The notes under the pieces: model-generated | The model's database searches: none | Told to the model about the DNA's origin: nothing | Seen by the model: the letters and a program-made list of their open reading frames with translations, nothing else | Assembly: GCF_009707515.1 (NCBI RefSeq) | Contig: NZ_WLYI01000032.1 | Span: forward strand, 1-64,000 | Length of the DNA: 64,000 nucleotides | Direction: 5' to 3' | From: Pseudomonas karstica | Lineage (GTDB): Bacteria; Pseudomonadota; Gammaproteobacteria; Pseudomonadales; Pseudomonadaceae | Shown: in pieces, positions 8,851-18,358 of the stretch | Layout of the letters: each line of letters starts with the position of its first letter | Numbering within the stretch: the stretch's first letter is position 1 | Translations under genes and position numbers: made by a program

Positions 8851-9668
8851 CGCGACAGAATAAACCGCTCAATCGCCTCCGCCGCGCCATCCTCGACATT
8901 ACTGCCGGTGACCACCGTGGCCTGCTGCTTGACCGCTTCCTCGGCCTGGCCCATGGCAATCGATAACCCGGCTACATGAAACATCGCCGGGTCATTGCCA
9001 CCATCCCCAATGGCCGCTGTTTGCTCCAGCGGCACGCCCAAATGCGCCGCCAGGGTCTTCAGGGCCTCGCCCTTGTTAGCCTTCATTGCCGTCACATCCA
9101 GAAATACCGGTTGCGAACGGGAGACCTGGGCCAGTCCTTCAACCTTGGGCAGCAACTGCGCTTCCAGCTCGATCAGCAATTGCGTATTGGTACTGGCGGC
9201 GACGATCTTGTTGACCCGACCCAGAAACGGCTCGAAGCTCGAAACCACGATCGGCCCGTAACCCAGCCCGTGCTCCTCCCGAACCGCCATCGGCCCACCG
9301 GGGTCACGGCGCAGCCAGTCACCGTCGGCAAACAACCAGACTTCAACGTCCGGCTGCTCGCCAAACAATGCCAGGGCAATCAGTGCGGCTTCGGCCGGCA
9401 GGTGGTGGGAAACCAGCACACTGCCATCGGGGTTGACCAGCGTGCCGCCATTAAAACCCGCCACCGGCACATCGACGCCCAGGGCCTCGATCTGCTGCAA
9501 CATGGCTTTGGGTGGCCGTCCGCTGGCCAGGCTGAAAAACACCCCGGCCTCACGCAGGGCGCGGACCGTATCAATGGTGCGCTGGCTGAGACTGTGATCC
9601 GGATGCAACAACGTGCCATCCATATCACTCAGGACAAACCGGATGGGATGAATCGGTGTGTCACTCAT
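8844..9668 (-). CDS. HAD-superfamily hydrolase, Cof-type (HAD-IIB)
   Basis: A phosphatase-like HAD hydrolase of the Cof/IIB subgroup, 274 residues. Motif I is LSDMDGTLL (nucleophile Asp about residue 15), motif II lies in FSLASGRPP, the Lys of motif III is near MKANKGEALKTL, and motif IV is AIGDGGNDPAMF. Such enzymes dephosphorylate sugar phosphates and similar small molecules. It starts inside the zwf stop codon (ATGA overlap at 9665-9668), so it is translationally coupled as the third gene of gnd-zwf-HAD. A phosphosugar housekeeping role is plausible from that context only. Confidence 0.88.
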   Translation of the reverse strand: MSDTPIHPIRFVLSDMDGTLLHPDHSLSQRTIDTVRALREAGVFFSLASGRPPKAMLQQIEALGVDVPVAGFNGGTLVNPDGSVLVSHHLPAEAALIALALFGEQPDVEVWLFADGDWLRRDPGGPMAVREEHGLGYGPIVVSSFEPFLGRVNKIVAASTNTQLLIELEAQLLPKVEGLAQVSRSQPVFLDVTAMKANKGEALKTLAAHLGVPLEQTAAIGDGGNDPAMFHVAGLSIAMGQAEEAVKQQATVVTGSNVEDGAAEAIERFILSRP

Positions 9669-11184
9669 CCGAGGCTGTGCCAGGTTCGACCATCGCGGGC
9701 CAGCAAGGCATCGGCCGCTGCTGGGCCATCTTCGCCAGCCTTGTAGGCTTGGATACCGTCATCTTCCTTCCACGCATCCAGGAATGGCTGTACTGCCCGC
9801 CAGCCGTTCTCAATGTTATCGGCACGCTGGAACAGGGTCTGGTCACCGGTCAGGCAGTCATAGATCAGGGTTTCATATCCCGTCGACGGCTGCATCTCGA
9901 AGAAGTCCTTGTAGGCAAAACCCAACTCGATGTTGGCCATGTCCAGGGTAGGTCCGGGTTTTTTCGCCAACAGGTCGAACCACATGCCTTCGTTGGGCTG
10001 AATCTGGATCTTCAGGTACGTGGGCTTGAGTTCATCTACCTCGGTATCACGAAACTGTGCATAAGGCGCGGGCTTGAAACAGATGATGATCTCGGTATCG
10101 CGAATACTCATGCGCTTGCCGGTGCGCAGGTAGAACGGCACGCCGACCCAACGCCAGTTGTCGATCATCACCTTGAGGGCAACGAAGGTCTCGGTGCTGC
10201 TGTCGGACGCGACATTGGCCTCTTCGCGGTAACCAGGCAGTTGTTTGTCGCCGACGCTACCTGCGGTGTACTGGCCGCGAACCGAGTTGGCCCGGGCGTC
10301 TTCCAGCGACCAGGGCCGTATCGCACCGATCACCTTGGCCTTTTCCCCCCGCACAGCATCGGCACCAAAGGCGGCCGGTGGCTCCATGGCCACCATCGCC
10401 AGCAACTGGAACAGATGATTGGGCACCATGTCGCGCAGAGTGCCGGTGTGCTCGAAGAAACTGCCACGGGTTTCCACGCCAACGGTTTCAGCGGCAGTGA
10501 TTTGCACGTGATCGATGTAGTGGTTGTTCCAGAACGCCTCGAACAGCACATTGGAGAAACGGCTGATGAGGATGTTCTGTACCGTCTCCTTGCCCAGGTA
10601 ATGGTCGATACGGTAGATCTGCTTTTCACTCATGACCTTGAGCAAGCAAGCGTTCAGCGCTTCGGCGGTGGCCAGGTCGGAGCCGAAGGGCTTCTCGATC
10701 ACCACTCGACGGAATGCCTCGGGAGCTTCTTCCAGCAATCCCGCACGCCCCAGGCGCTGCACCACTTCGCTAAAGAAGCGGGGGGCCGTGGCCAGGTAGA
10801 ACACCGCATTGGCGGTGCCGCTGGCGGCGATTTTCGCCGCCAGCTTGGTGTAGGTGCTGTCGTCAAGAAAGTCGCCCTGGACATAGCTGATGCTCTTGGC
10901 CAACTGGCCCCACAATTCGGGGTCCAGCGCGTTTTCGGCATTGCCCTTGACCTTGCTGGCGGCCTCGGCGCGAATAAAGTCCTCGAGCTTGCTGGCAAAG
11001 TCGGCATCGCTGATCGGGTTGTGATCAACACCGACAATATGCAAACCGTTACCCAGCAAACCGTCGCGATTGAGGTTGTACAGCGCCGGCATCAGCAGGC
11101 GCTTGACCAGGTCGCCATGGGCGCCAAACAGAAACAGCGTGGTCGGTGGAGCAGGTTCGGCCTTGGATTTCTTGCCGTTGGCGG

Positions 11185-11188
<4 letters not shown>
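9665..11188 (-). CDS. zwf: Glucose-6-phosphate 1-dehydrogenase
   Basis: Oxidises glucose 6-phosphate to 6-phosphogluconolactone with NAD(P)+, feeding the Entner-Doudoroff and pentose-phosphate routes. It has 507 residues, the normal length. The dinucleotide fold starts at [23 protein letters not shown] (about residues 17-39). The active site is in the conserved [14 protein letters not shown] motif (about 190-203), with substrate contacts in [15 protein letters not shown]. The ATG overlaps the gnd stop (ATGA, 11185-11188) and its stop overlaps the HAD start. Pseudomonads often carry more than one zwf; this is the copy paired with gnd rather than one beside hexR and edd. Confidence 0.96.
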
Positions 11189-12165
<977 letters not shown>

Positions 12166-12279
12166 GTGCTGATGCTCCTTACTGCTCATAAATACAAAAA
12201 AATGTGTGACATAGTTTATAGCGCAATGAGGCTAATGAGGGTTAGTCCAGAGCGGATTGGCATAGTTTCATGACAAATA

Positions 12280-12420
12280 ATGGCTATTCTTTCGCTTCCA
12301 CCCTGGCAAAAGCCCCTAAAAACCCTTTATGTCGGCACCCACCGCGATGAATTGCGCCAAATCAAGGAAGAACGCAACCCACTGCAACAGGACGCCTTGC
12401 GCGTGCAAGTGCAGGGCTAA
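12280..12420 (+). CDS. Possible small protein, 46 aa
   Basis: A 46-codon frame starting MAILSLPPWQKPLKTLYVG and ending NPLQQDALRVQVQG. Codon choice looks like the neighbouring genes (third positions mostly G or C) although the surrounding DNA is AT-richer. No good ribosome site precedes the ATG. A 10-bp hairpin lies 88 bases downstream on the same strand. It could be a real short gene or the C-terminal scrap of a lost one. I do not recognise a family. The rest of 12166-12571 shows nothing but the hairpin. Confidence 0.35.
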   Translation: MAILSLPPWQKPLKTLYVGTHRDELRQIKEERNPLQQDALRVQVQG

Positions 12421-12508
12421 CTCGACCGCTGTCGATAAGCCGCCAGCCCATTTGTACCTGATTTAACTCACAAAGTTTTCACACGCCCTTGCCGATAATC
12501 CCGCGCCA

Positions 12509-12534
12509 AAGGGCTCCCACAGGCGGGAGCCCTT
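12509..12534 (+). terminator. 10-bp hairpin upstream of cptA
   Basis: AAGGGCTCCC at 12509-12518 and GGGAGCCCTT at 12525-12534 form a perfect stem around a 6-base loop, followed by a weak T-containing tail (CTGTCGT). It fits a rho-independent terminator for transcripts coming from the 12.3 kb region, placed just before cptA. Confidence 0.5.
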
Positions 12535-12583
12535 CTGTCGTGCGCGTGCGGCAACGGTAAAAAATCATTGGATGGGGCACTGG

Positions 12584-14326
12584 ATGGCGATGTTTAAACG
12601 CAGCACTACGTCTGCGAAAGGGTTTGATTGGGCCGGCCTTGGCTGGTCGTTCCTGTTTTTCTGGTACTTCTCGGGTATCACCCAACTGCTGATCCAACTG
12701 ACCGGCACTTCCGGCTTCAGCGGTTTCCGCCAAGCGTTTTTCATGAGTGCCCTGTGGCTGGCGCCCATGCTGTTGTTCCCACGACGCGCACGATTGCTCG
12801 CAGCGTTGATCGGCGTGGTGCTGTGGGCCTGCTCCATGGCCAGCCTGGGTTATTTCTTCATTTACCAGCAGGAATTCTCCCAAAGCGTCATCTTCATCAT
12901 GTTCGAATCGAACATCTCTGAAGCCGGCGAATATGCGACCCAATATTTTGCCTGGTGGATCGTCCTGGCGTTCCTGGCTCACACGGCCATGTCGATTTTC
13001 CTGTGGACCCGCGTTCGCTCGGTCTACTTGCCACGAGGCCAGGCCATGCTGGCCGCCACGGCCATCGTGCTGGCCGTTGTCGGTTACCCACTGGTCAAGC
13101 AGATTGCCAAGAACGACACCATGGAAGTGGCCATCGACCGCTTCGAAACGCGCATCGAGCCTGCAGTGCCGTGGCAAATGATCGTCGCCTATCGCCGCTA
13201 CACCGAACAACTGGACAACATGCAGGGCATGCTGGCCAGCGTCAGCAAGATCCCGCCCCTGACCAACCTCAAGGACAGCATGGCCAACCAGCCTTCAACC
13301 CTCGTGCTGGTGATTGGCGAGTCTACCAACCGCCAGCGCATGAGCCTTTATGGCTACCCGCGCAACACCACGCCGGAGCTGGACAAGCTGCGCGACCAAC
13401 TGGCAGTGTTCGATAACGTCATCACCCCGCGCCCCTACACCATCGAGGCCTTGCAACAGGTACTGACCTTCGCCGACGAAGAGAATCCAGACCTGTACCT
13501 CAAGACACCGTCCCTGGTCAGCATGATGAAACAGGCCGGCTACAAAACCTTCTGGATCACCAACCAGCAGACCATGACCAAGCGCAACACCATGCTCACG
13601 ACTTTTTCCGAACAGGCCGACGAGCAGGTGTACCTGAACAACAACCGCAACCAGAATGCCCGTCAATACGACGGCGATGTGCTGCAGCCGTTTGCCAAGG
13701 CCATGACCGACACCGCCCAACGCAAGTTCATCGTCGTGCACTTGCTGGGCACCCACATGAGCTACCAATACCGCTACCCGTCGACCTTCGATAAATTCAC
13801 CGATCGCCAGGGCGTGCCGCCGGGTATCAGTGATGATCAGTTGCCGACCTACAACAGCTACGACAACGCGGTGCTGTACAACGACTTCGTGGTCTCCAGC
13901 CTGATCAAGGATTACGCCAAGACCGACCCCAACGGCTTCTTGCTGTACCTCTCCGATCACGGCGAAGACGTCTACGACTCCCCAGGTCACAACACCCTGG
14001 GCCGTAACGAAGGCAAGCCAACTACACCGATGTACACCATTCCATTCATGGCCTGGGCCTCGCCAAAATGGCGTGAAAGCCATGACTGGAATTTCGCCGG
14101 CGACTTGCAACGGCCCTATCAGAGCTCGCAACTGATCCATACTTGGGCGGACATGGCCGGTATCAGCTTTGATGAGTTGGACCACAGCAAAAGCCTGATC
14201 AGCGACAGCTTCAAGCCCCGACCGCGGATGATTGGCGACCCATATGCCCGCCCGCAAAAGGCCTTGATCGATTTCAGCCTGCTGAAACCGAAGAAAGTCG
14301 ACGTGGCCGAAGCGCTCGCCAAATAG
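12584..14326 (+). CDS. cptA: Phosphoethanolamine transferase CptA
   Basis: An inner-membrane enzyme that transfers phosphoethanolamine from phosphatidylethanolamine to lipopolysaccharide core sugars, about 580 residues. Five hydrophobic segments occupy the first 175 residues, followed by a periplasmic sulfatase-fold domain. The catalytic Thr lies in LVLVIGESTNRQRMSLYG (about residues 243-260), with metal ligands expected near VHLLGTHMSYQYRYP and LYLSDHGEDVYDSPGHNTLGR. Whole-length resemblance to E. coli CptA (YijP) is strong, including SQSVIFIMFESNISEA and ITNQQTMTKRNTMLT. The start is uncertain: ATGs at 12572, 12584 and 12590 are in frame. 12584 has GGGG at a suitable distance. Confidence 0.93.
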   Translation: MAMFKRSTTSAKGFDWAGLGWSFLFFWYFSGITQLLIQLTGTSGFSGFRQAFFMSALWLAPMLLFPRRARLLAALIGVVLWACSMASLGYFFIYQQEFSQSVIFIMFESNISEAGEYATQYFAWWIVLAFLAHTAMSIFLWTRVRSVYLPRGQAMLAATAIVLAVVGYPLVKQIAKNDTMEVAIDRFETRIEPAVPWQMIVAYRRYTEQLDNMQGMLASVSKIPPLTNLKDSMANQPSTLVLVIGESTNRQRMSLYGYPRNTTPELDKLRDQLAVFDNVITPRPYTIEALQQVLTFADEENPDLYLKTPSLVSMMKQAGYKTFWITNQQTMTKRNTMLTTFSEQADEQVYLNNNRNQNARQYDGDVLQPFAKAMTDTAQRKFIVVHLLGTHMSYQYRYPSTFDKFTDRQGVPPGISDDQLPTYNSYDNAVLYNDFVVSSLIKDYAKTDPNGFLLYLSDHGEDVYDSPGHNTLGRNEGKPTTPMYTIPFMAWASPKWRESHDWNFAGDLQRPYQSSQLIHTWADMAGISFDELDHSKSLISDSFKPRPRMIGDPYARPQKALIDFSLLKPKKVDVAEALAK

Positions 14327-14388
14327 CCAGTACCTCTTGGGTTTCACCTGCGCAATGTGCGTGAAACCCGATTCGGCCGAAGCATTAA

Positions 14389-14407
14389 GATAATAATTAT
14401 TCTCGTT
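14389..14407 (+). promoter_or_regulatory. Predicted Fur box
   Basis: GATAATAATTATTCTCGTT matches 12 of 19 positions of the classical Fur consensus GATAATGATAATCATTATC. It lies 77 bases before the ATG of a siderophore receptor gene, where Fur repression is expected. A site prediction only. Confidence 0.6.
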
Positions 14408-14483
14408 TACCGCTAAAGTTCCCCGCCTCCTTTCGTCTTTGAGCCAATGGCATTTTTTCAAAGACGACAAGGAGTCCGCCGCG

Positions 14484-16727
14484 ATGTTCGCGCCCATCAC
14501 TCGTTCCATGACCCTGACCGCAGGCCTTCTTGGCCTGACCGCAAGCCCGGTTTTGCTGGCTGAAACCAAAGTTGGCCAGAGCCTCGAAGCACCTGCCCCG
14601 GTACTGGAACTGGCCAGTACCAACGTCAGCGCCCAAAACCTGGGCAGCGATACCGAAGACACCGGAGCCTATACCACCGGAGCCATGAGTACCGCGACGC
14701 GGCTGAACCTGTCGATCAAGGAGACCCCACAGTCCGTATCGGTCATTACCCGCCAGCAAATGGACGACTTCAAGCTGGGCACCTTGACCGAGGTGATGAA
14801 CCAGACCACCGGGGTGGTGGTGCAGCGCACCGACTCCGAACGCTTCAATTTCTATTCCCGCGGCTACAGCATCCAGAATTTCCAGATCGACGGGATGCTC
14901 AATACCTTCTCCGGCTTGAAGTCCGATTCCGACACCATCATCTATGACCGTATCGAAGTGGTGCGCGGTGCTACCGGCCTGACCACGGGCGCGGGCGATC
15001 CCTCGGGCACCATCAACATGGTGCGCAAGCGCCCCACCCATGAATGGGCAAGCAAGGTTGGCGTCAGCGGTGGCAGCCATGACAACTACTACAGCTACCT
15101 CGACGTTGGTGGCCCGCTTGGCTTCGATGGACGCCTGCGTGGGCGCACGGTATTGGCCTATCGCGACAGTAAATCCTTCCGCGACCGCTATGCCCTTGAG
15201 CGCAAGGTGGGCTACGGCATCCTTGAAGCCGACCTGACCGACGACACGATACTGGCAGTGGGTTATGACTATCAGGACAAGCAGGTCCAAGGCGCGACCT
15301 GGGGCAGCGTACCTTACTGGAATTCGTCAGGCGGCAAGGCCAATATGCCGCGCTCCAATAACATCACCACGCCCTGGAGCAACTGGCCGCTGACCGACCG
15401 TACGACGTTTGCCACAGTGGATCAGCGGCTCGCCAACGACTGGCATCTCAAGGCCGCCTATACCCACCGGGAAAGCGAGTCCGACGGCAAGGTCTACTAC
15501 GGTGGTGGCGGTTATCCGAATGCCGACCGCAGTGGGGTGAGCGCCTATCGCAGCCATTTCTCCGGTGAAGACAAAATGGACGCGGTGGACTTCAACGTCG
15601 CCGGATCCTATTCATTGTTCGGGCGTGAACATCAAGCCATGATCGGCTATGGCCAGGCCCGCCATCGCGACTCCTCGCCCTATATCATTGCTGGGCCCGT
15701 GACTGCCGACTACGACAAGATTGCCGACTGGGCAAACACCGGCGGCATTCCTGAGTTTGCCGATGAAAAAACCCATCTGGATGCCAATAACAGCAGCACC
15801 TATCAAAAAGCCGGCTACCTGGCGACACGCCTGAGCCTGAGCGATAACTGGCACGCCGTGCTGGGTAGCCGCTATGGCAGCTGGGAGACCCGCAGTTCCA
15901 ATTACACCTACGATGACAATCACCAACTGTCGCGCATTCAGTCCAGCAGCCAGACCCACAATGATGTCTGGACCCCTTATGCAGGGCTGCTTTATGACAT
16001 CAACCAGGATTTCACGGTGTATGTCAGCTACACCGACATCTTCAACCCGCAGACGCAAAAAGATGTCAGTGACAAATACCTGGAGCCGATTGTTGGCAAA
16101 AGCTACGAATTGGGCCTCAAGGGCAGCGTGTTTGAAGACCGCCTGAACCTCTCCAGCGCCGTGTTCTGGAGCACCCAGGATAACGTCGCAGAAGTCGACG
16201 ACTCCGTGCCGCTGGGCCCGAACGGCAAGCAATATTACACGTCCGGCGGCAAGGGCAACAAAGTGCAGGGCTTCGAGTTGGAGGCTGCGGGTGAAGTACT
16301 GCCCGACTGGAACCTGACGGCGGGTTATACCTACACCCATTCGGTGAACGGAGAAAACCAGCGCAACAATACTGCCCAACCCCTGAACTTGCTGCGCGCT
16401 TCCACCACCTATCGCCTGCCGGGCGCCTGGAAAGGCTTGACAGTAGGTGCAGGAGTCCGTTGGCAGAGCGATATCTACCGTTTCGCCAAGCGTCCCATCG
16501 GGCGAGACCCCGATGGGAAGTTCATCACCCAGAGCACCGCGATTCGCCAGGAAGCCTACAGTCTGGTCAATCTGATGTCGCGTTATGAGTTCGACGAGCA
16601 CCTGTCAGCTTCACTGAACGTCACCAACTTGCTCGACAAGCAGTACTACAACAACGTCGGCTTCTACAACGGCGTTTTTTGGGGCGACCCACGCACCGTG
16701 GCGCTGAGCATGGACTGGAAGCTGTAA
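14484..16727 (+). CDS. TonB-dependent ferric siderophore receptor (FhuE/FpvB-like)
   Basis: An outer-membrane ferric-siderophore transporter of 747 residues. After the signal peptide the protein goes almost directly to the plug domain (SIKETPQSVSVITRQQMDDF; IYDRIEVVRGATGLTTGAGDPSG), so it lacks the N-terminal STN signalling domain and should not talk to a FecR-sigma pair. The barrel ends in the expected aromatic-rich strand GDPRTVALSMDWKL. The plug and barrel resemble the hydroxamate/pyoverdine receptors FhuE and FpvB, but the ligand is not certain. ATG 14484 has AAGGAG 9 bases upstream. The Fur box at 14389 implies iron repression. Confidence 0.88.
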   Translation: MFAPITRSMTLTAGLLGLTASPVLLAETKVGQSLEAPAPVLELASTNVSAQNLGSDTEDTGAYTTGAMSTATRLNLSIKETPQSVSVITRQQMDDFKLGTLTEVMNQTTGVVVQRTDSERFNFYSRGYSIQNFQIDGMLNTFSGLKSDSDTIIYDRIEVVRGATGLTTGAGDPSGTINMVRKRPTHEWASKVGVSGGSHDNYYSYLDVGGPLGFDGRLRGRTVLAYRDSKSFRDRYALERKVGYGILEADLTDDTILAVGYDYQDKQVQGATWGSVPYWNSSGGKANMPRSNNITTPWSNWPLTDRTTFATVDQRLANDWHLKAAYTHRESESDGKVYYGGGGYPNADRSGVSAYRSHFSGEDKMDAVDFNVAGSYSLFGREHQAMIGYGQARHRDSSPYIIAGPVTADYDKIADWANTGGIPEFADEKTHLDANNSSTYQKAGYLATRLSLSDNWHAVLGSRYGSWETRSSNYTYDDNHQLSRIQSSSQTHNDVWTPYAGLLYDINQDFTVYVSYTDIFNPQTQKDVSDKYLEPIVGKSYELGLKGSVFEDRLNLSSAVFWSTQDNVAEVDDSVPLGPNGKQYYTSGGKGNKVQGFELEAAGEVLPDWNLTAGYTYTHSVNGENQRNNTAQPLNLLRASTTYRLPGAWKGLTVGAGVRWQSDIYRFAKRPIGRDPDGKFITQSTAIRQEAYSLVNLMSRYEFDEHLSASLNVTNLLDKQYYNNVGFYNGVFWGDPRTVALSMDWKL

Positions 16728-16870
16728 AAACACTGCGACCGAAGCTAACCACGTATTAACTTCGGGTCTGTTTTACGTTAACTCCCACTTAATATGATCG
16801 GCTCACTCTCTGCACATGGTCTGATCAAGGACGAGGCAGACCCCGATCACTTTTAATGGGAAGACATACA

Positions 16871-17092
16871 ATGAAACTTTCGACTTTGATACTGGCCAGC
16901 CTAATGCCCTTAACATCTATAGCCGCTTTTGCAGAAGGTGGATCTGAGCGCTCGAAGGAGTACTACAACAATTTTACGTTCATCCAGGAAAAAACCCACG
17001 GCCCGACCGAAAAAATCGCTTCGGCGCTTACCAAAAAAACAGGTTCGGATTCCGTCGACAATAACGGTACTTCACAACAACCTGAGTCCTGA
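16871..17092 (+). CDS. Small secreted protein, 73 aa, unknown function
   Basis: A 73-residue protein with a convincing signal peptide (MKLSTLILASLMPLTSIAAF, then AEGG; cleavage about residue 21). The short mature part is hydrophilic: SERSKEYYNNFTFIQEKTHG, then EKIASALTKKTGSDSVDNNG. No domain is recognised. ATG 16871 is favoured over an in-frame ATG at 16856 because it begins the signal peptide; GAAGA lies before it. A good terminator follows 50 bases after the stop. It precedes a heavy-metal-type response regulator and could be a small periplasmic stress protein under its control, which is inference from position only. Confidence 0.65.
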   Translation: MKLSTLILASLMPLTSIAAFAEGGSERSKEYYNNFTFIQEKTHGPTEKIASALTKKTGSDSVDNNGTSQQPES

Positions 17093-17142
17093 CGTATCCG
17101 TACTCTCTGCGCGAGTCCACATCGCCAGCAAAAAAATACAGG

Positions 17143-17166
17143 GCGCCCATTAAGGGCGCTTTTTTG
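17143..17166 (+). terminator. Rho-independent terminator after the small secreted protein gene
   Basis: A stem of GCGCCC (17143-17148) and GGGCGC (17154-17159) with loop ATTAA is followed by six or more T residues. This is a classical intrinsic terminator on the plus strand. Confidence 0.85.
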
Positions 17167-17295
17167 TGGCTGGTTTTTTTCAATAAACTTTCTGCATTAT
17201 TACACATCAGCCATTCGCGCCCTGGCATGACTGCTCAGTATTAATATCCCGTTAATGATCAAGGTATCCGTAGCATTAACGAGGAAATATCAAAA

Positions 17296-17334
17296 ATGAC
17301 TAAACATAGACTTTCCGCCCGCTTCCTCTTGTAG
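17296..17334 (+). CDS. Possible 12-codon leader peptide
   Basis: ATG at 17296 follows GAGGA (17281-17285) and opens a 12-codon frame, MTKHRLSARFLL, then stop. It lies 185 bases ahead of the response regulator in an otherwise gene-free stretch (17167-17519). It may be a leader peptide or the surviving start of a decayed gene: basic residues followed by hydrophobic ones look like the opening of an exported or membrane protein. Weak evidence. Confidence 0.3.
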   Translation: MTKHRLSARFLL

Positions 17335-17519
17335 GACTGATCACCTTGTGAGCGGTGGTCCACAGTACCGCGACTGATTGTCGCAGATTGCTATAGGTCG
17401 CATAATAGAGCCCCAAGCCCTTGGCCCTAAAGCCACTTCAAGGCTCACAATTTTCCTACATACCGGGACTACACGCCCTGTAACTATTTTTACTTTGCAT
17501 ATTTTAAAGATGAACTTTA

Positions 17520-18194
17520 ATGCGCATTCTTGTTGTCGAGGACGAACCTAAAACGGCCGATTATTTACATCAAGGCCTGACAGAAATTGGTTATGCCGTT
17601 GACTACGCAGCTAACCGTATAGACGCATTGCACCTGACGAACCAATACCCCTATGAGCTGGTGCTTCTTGATGTGAATCTTCCGACGAAAGATGGCTGGC
17701 AAGTGCTTTCTGAGCTACATCAAAGCACTTCCACCCGCGTGATGATGTTAACGGCCCGTGGTCGGCTGACGGATAAAATCAAGGGCCTGGATATGGGCGC
17801 CGATGACTATCTGGTCAAACCTTTCGAGTTCCCGGAGTTGCTGGCGCGCGTCCGGACACTGTTGCGGCGTAGTGAGCATATTCCGTTGCCTGAAGTTTTT
17901 CAGGTGGCCGATCTCGAACTTGATCCGCGTCGTCACCGGGCATATCGCGGCACGCGGCGCATTGATTTGACCACCAAGGAGTTCGCACTTTTGCAAGTGT
18001 TGATGCGCCAGAGTGGCGAAGTAATGACCCGTACCCAGATTATCTCACTGGTCTGGGACATGAACTTTGATTGCGACACCAATGTCGTGGAAGTTTCCAT
18101 CAGCCGCCTGCGGACCAAGATCGACGACCTGAGCGAAGTCAAGCTGATCCATACCATTCGCGGCGTCGGTTATGTACTGGAGGCGCACCAGTGA
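17520..18194 (+). CDS. Response regulator, OmpR family, heavy-metal type (CusR/CopR-like)
   Basis: A two-component transcription factor of 224 residues. The receiver has acidic pocket residues in RILVVEDEP, the phosphoacceptor Asp in LVLLDVNLP (about residue 51), a conserved Thr in MLTARG and the Lys in DDYLVKPFEF. The C-terminal winged helix includes LTTKEFALLQVLMRQSGEVMT and ISRLRTKIDD, with VKLIHTIRGVGYVL, typical of the CusR/CopR/IrlR group. Its TGA overlaps the GTG start of a kinase gene (GTGA at 18191-18194), the normal operon arrangement, but that kinase is gutted. The regulator itself is intact and may be unphosphorylated or served by another kinase. Confidence 0.92.
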   Translation: MRILVVEDEPKTADYLHQGLTEIGYAVDYAANRIDALHLTNQYPYELVLLDVNLPTKDGWQVLSELHQSTSTRVMMLTARGRLTDKIKGLDMGADDYLVKPFEFPELLARVRTLLRRSEHIPLPEVFQVADLELDPRRHRAYRGTRRIDLTTKEFALLQVLMRQSGEVMTRTQIISLVWDMNFDCDTNVVEVSISRLRTKIDDLSEVKLIHTIRGVGYVLEAHQ

Positions 18195-18358
18195 AGTCCT
18201 CCAGCTTGTCAATGCGCCTGGGACTGACTGTCAGCCTGATGGGGCTGGCCATCGTGCGGTCGATCATGAACCTGCATCAGGGCCAGACCGAAGTCAGCAG
18301 CCTGCAAGGCAGTTTTACCCTGTTTCGACTGGTGTTCCCCTGCCCCCTCACAAACTGA
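18191..18358 (+). pseudogene. Sensor histidine kinase reduced to a 55-codon in-frame remnant
   Basis: The frame starts at GTG 18191, overlapping the regulator stop as kinase genes do. It reads MKSSSLSMRLGLTVSLMG, the usual beginning of a heavy-metal sensor kinase, and then passes directly into LAIVRSIMNLHQGQTEVSS and FTLFRLVFP, which is the G2 box and C-terminus of a kinase ATPase domain. The membrane helices, sensor loop, HAMP, His-box and N/G1 boxes are missing, about 400 codons. The junction GLAIV is shared by both ends (N-terminal GLAL-like, C-terminal GLGLAIV), which suggests deletion by recombination at a short match. It cannot have kinase activity. Confidence 0.85.

Noticed and set aside
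14387-14407. The AT-rich stretch as a plain promoter only
   Set aside because: Its palindromic GATAATAATTATTC core ahead of a siderophore receptor fits a Fur box better, although it also may overlap the promoter.
18191-18358. The short kinase frame as a simple sequencing frameshift
   Set aside because: A frameshift would leave the rest of the kinase in another frame; instead the middle is absent and both ends are in one frame, with chrA right behind.
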